Assembly: GCA_902520885.1 (NCBI GenBank)
Contig: CABYPW010000017.1
Coordinates: 1 to 45,045, forward strand
DNA: 45,045 nt
From: an uncultured SAR116 cluster alpha proteobacterium
GTDB taxonomy: Bacteria > Pseudomonadota > Alphaproteobacteria > Puniceispirillales > Puniceispirillaceae
Direction: 5' to 3'
Every line of letters begins with the position of its first letter. The stretch's first letter is position 1. This document shows, piece after piece, positions 44,701-45,045 of the stretch. Under the pieces are notes generated by a model. That model was not told the origin of the DNA, ran no database searches, and saw only the letters and a list, made by a program, of their open reading frames with translations. The translations under genes were made by a program, and so were the position numbers.

Positions 44701-45045
44701 TTAGTCCAACGAAAATTCGGTCCCAATTTTTCGAAGGGCGTTATAAAAAATATTGTTGTAACTCAAATTCTCAATTGCGCCAGAAAATGTTTCTAGTTTA
44801 CTTCCAGTCAATTCTAGAGATTTTATTATAGAACTAAATTCATTCTTCGCGTTCAAGAAGAGTTTTTCTGAAGGATAAATTATTATGAATATGCCAGTAC
44901 TAGGAGATATTTTTACCCAAAATTTTAGCAATGCCCCAAATTTTTCGAATCTATCATGATCAGCGCCCTTATCTGTATAATTTAAAAGGGATTTTAAAGC
45001 ACTTTCATCCTTTAGGTTTGCTTTTATTACGTTACAATACAAAAC
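44701..45045 (-). CDS. Hypothetical protein, 5' part outside the window
   Basis: An open frame running to the right edge; at least 114 residues are visible and the start is probably beyond the edge (only a TTG at 45042 is present). The visible part is a mixed alpha/beta sequence with a hydrophobic strand GIFIIIYPSEKLFLNA and a helical C-terminus. No family recognised, no signal peptide visible. Confidence 0.45.
   Translation of the reverse strand, partial: VLYCNVIKANLKDESALKSLLNYTDKGADHDRFEKFGALLKFWVKISPSTGIFIIIYPSEKLFLNAKNEFSSIIKSLELTGSKLETFSGAIENLSYNNIFYNALRKIGTEFSLD

Noticed and set aside
1-45045. CRISPR array, rRNA, insertion sequence, integrase or toxin-antitoxin genes
   Set aside because: No regularly spaced repeats, rRNA motifs, transposase or recombinase catalytic patterns were found on either strand.

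Overview
The window looks like chromosomal DNA of a free-living, AT-rich Gram-negative bacterium, most likely a low-GC marine alphaproteobacterium (Rhodobacterales- or SAR116-like). This rests on a complete aglEFGAK-type alpha-glucoside operon in its rhizobial/Rhodobacter order, heptose, UDP-sugar and O-antigen genes that imply lipopolysaccharide, short intergenic gaps, and many transport and sugar-catabolic genes. The lineage is inferred from gene content, not from a marker gene. There is no rRNA, CRISPR array, transposase or integrase gene.

Layout. 1-510: 3' end of a zinc-binding znuA, sharing a bidirectional terminator with a convergent Gfo/Idh/MocA oxidoreductase (533-1636). 1801-3850: a flavin monooxygenase and a YdhF-like aldo/keto reductase. 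4110-13138: a seven-gene plus-strand sugar operon (aglE, aglF, aglG, GH13 glucosidase aglA, ATPase aglK, GH1 beta-glucosidase, YbjJ-like MFS). 13195-17434: glycerol kinase, a UDP-glucuronate-4-epimerase-like gene, and separate HldA kinase and HldC cytidylyltransferase genes. 17466-20527: a minus-strand operon of thiolase, class III CoA-transferase and cupin. 20703-24057: a quinone oxidoreductase, then a WecA/MraY-like transferase and an O-antigen ligase-like protein.

24233-27762: iron-sulfur and FAD subunits of a molybdenum hydroxylase with no catalytic large subunit, then an MFS exporter and a dihydroxyphthalate-decarboxylase-like protein. 27794-28868: three small secreted or membrane proteins of unknown function. 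29019-33168: HIT hydrolase, a PQQ-type aldose dehydrogenase with an AhpD-like protein, and a CocE/NonD hydrolase split by a nine-G tract.

33389-42152 is a divergent carbohydrate locus. The minus arm has a DeoR regulator, a BtpA/SgcQ-like TIM barrel, an FGGY kinase and a HAD phosphatase. The plus arm has an SDR dehydrogenase and a complete ABC importer. I read it as uptake, oxidation and phosphorylation of a polyol or sugar, with the BtpA-like protein filling an enzyme step that is otherwise missing. 42297-45045 holds a complete tRNA-Arg(UCG), two same-orientation decayed tRNA pieces and four small hypothetical or secreted proteins. This looks like a scarred tRNA-linked insertion region.

The best candidates for something undescribed are the BtpA-containing locus, the poly-G frameshift, the hydroxylase lacking its large subunit, and the tRNA remnant array.
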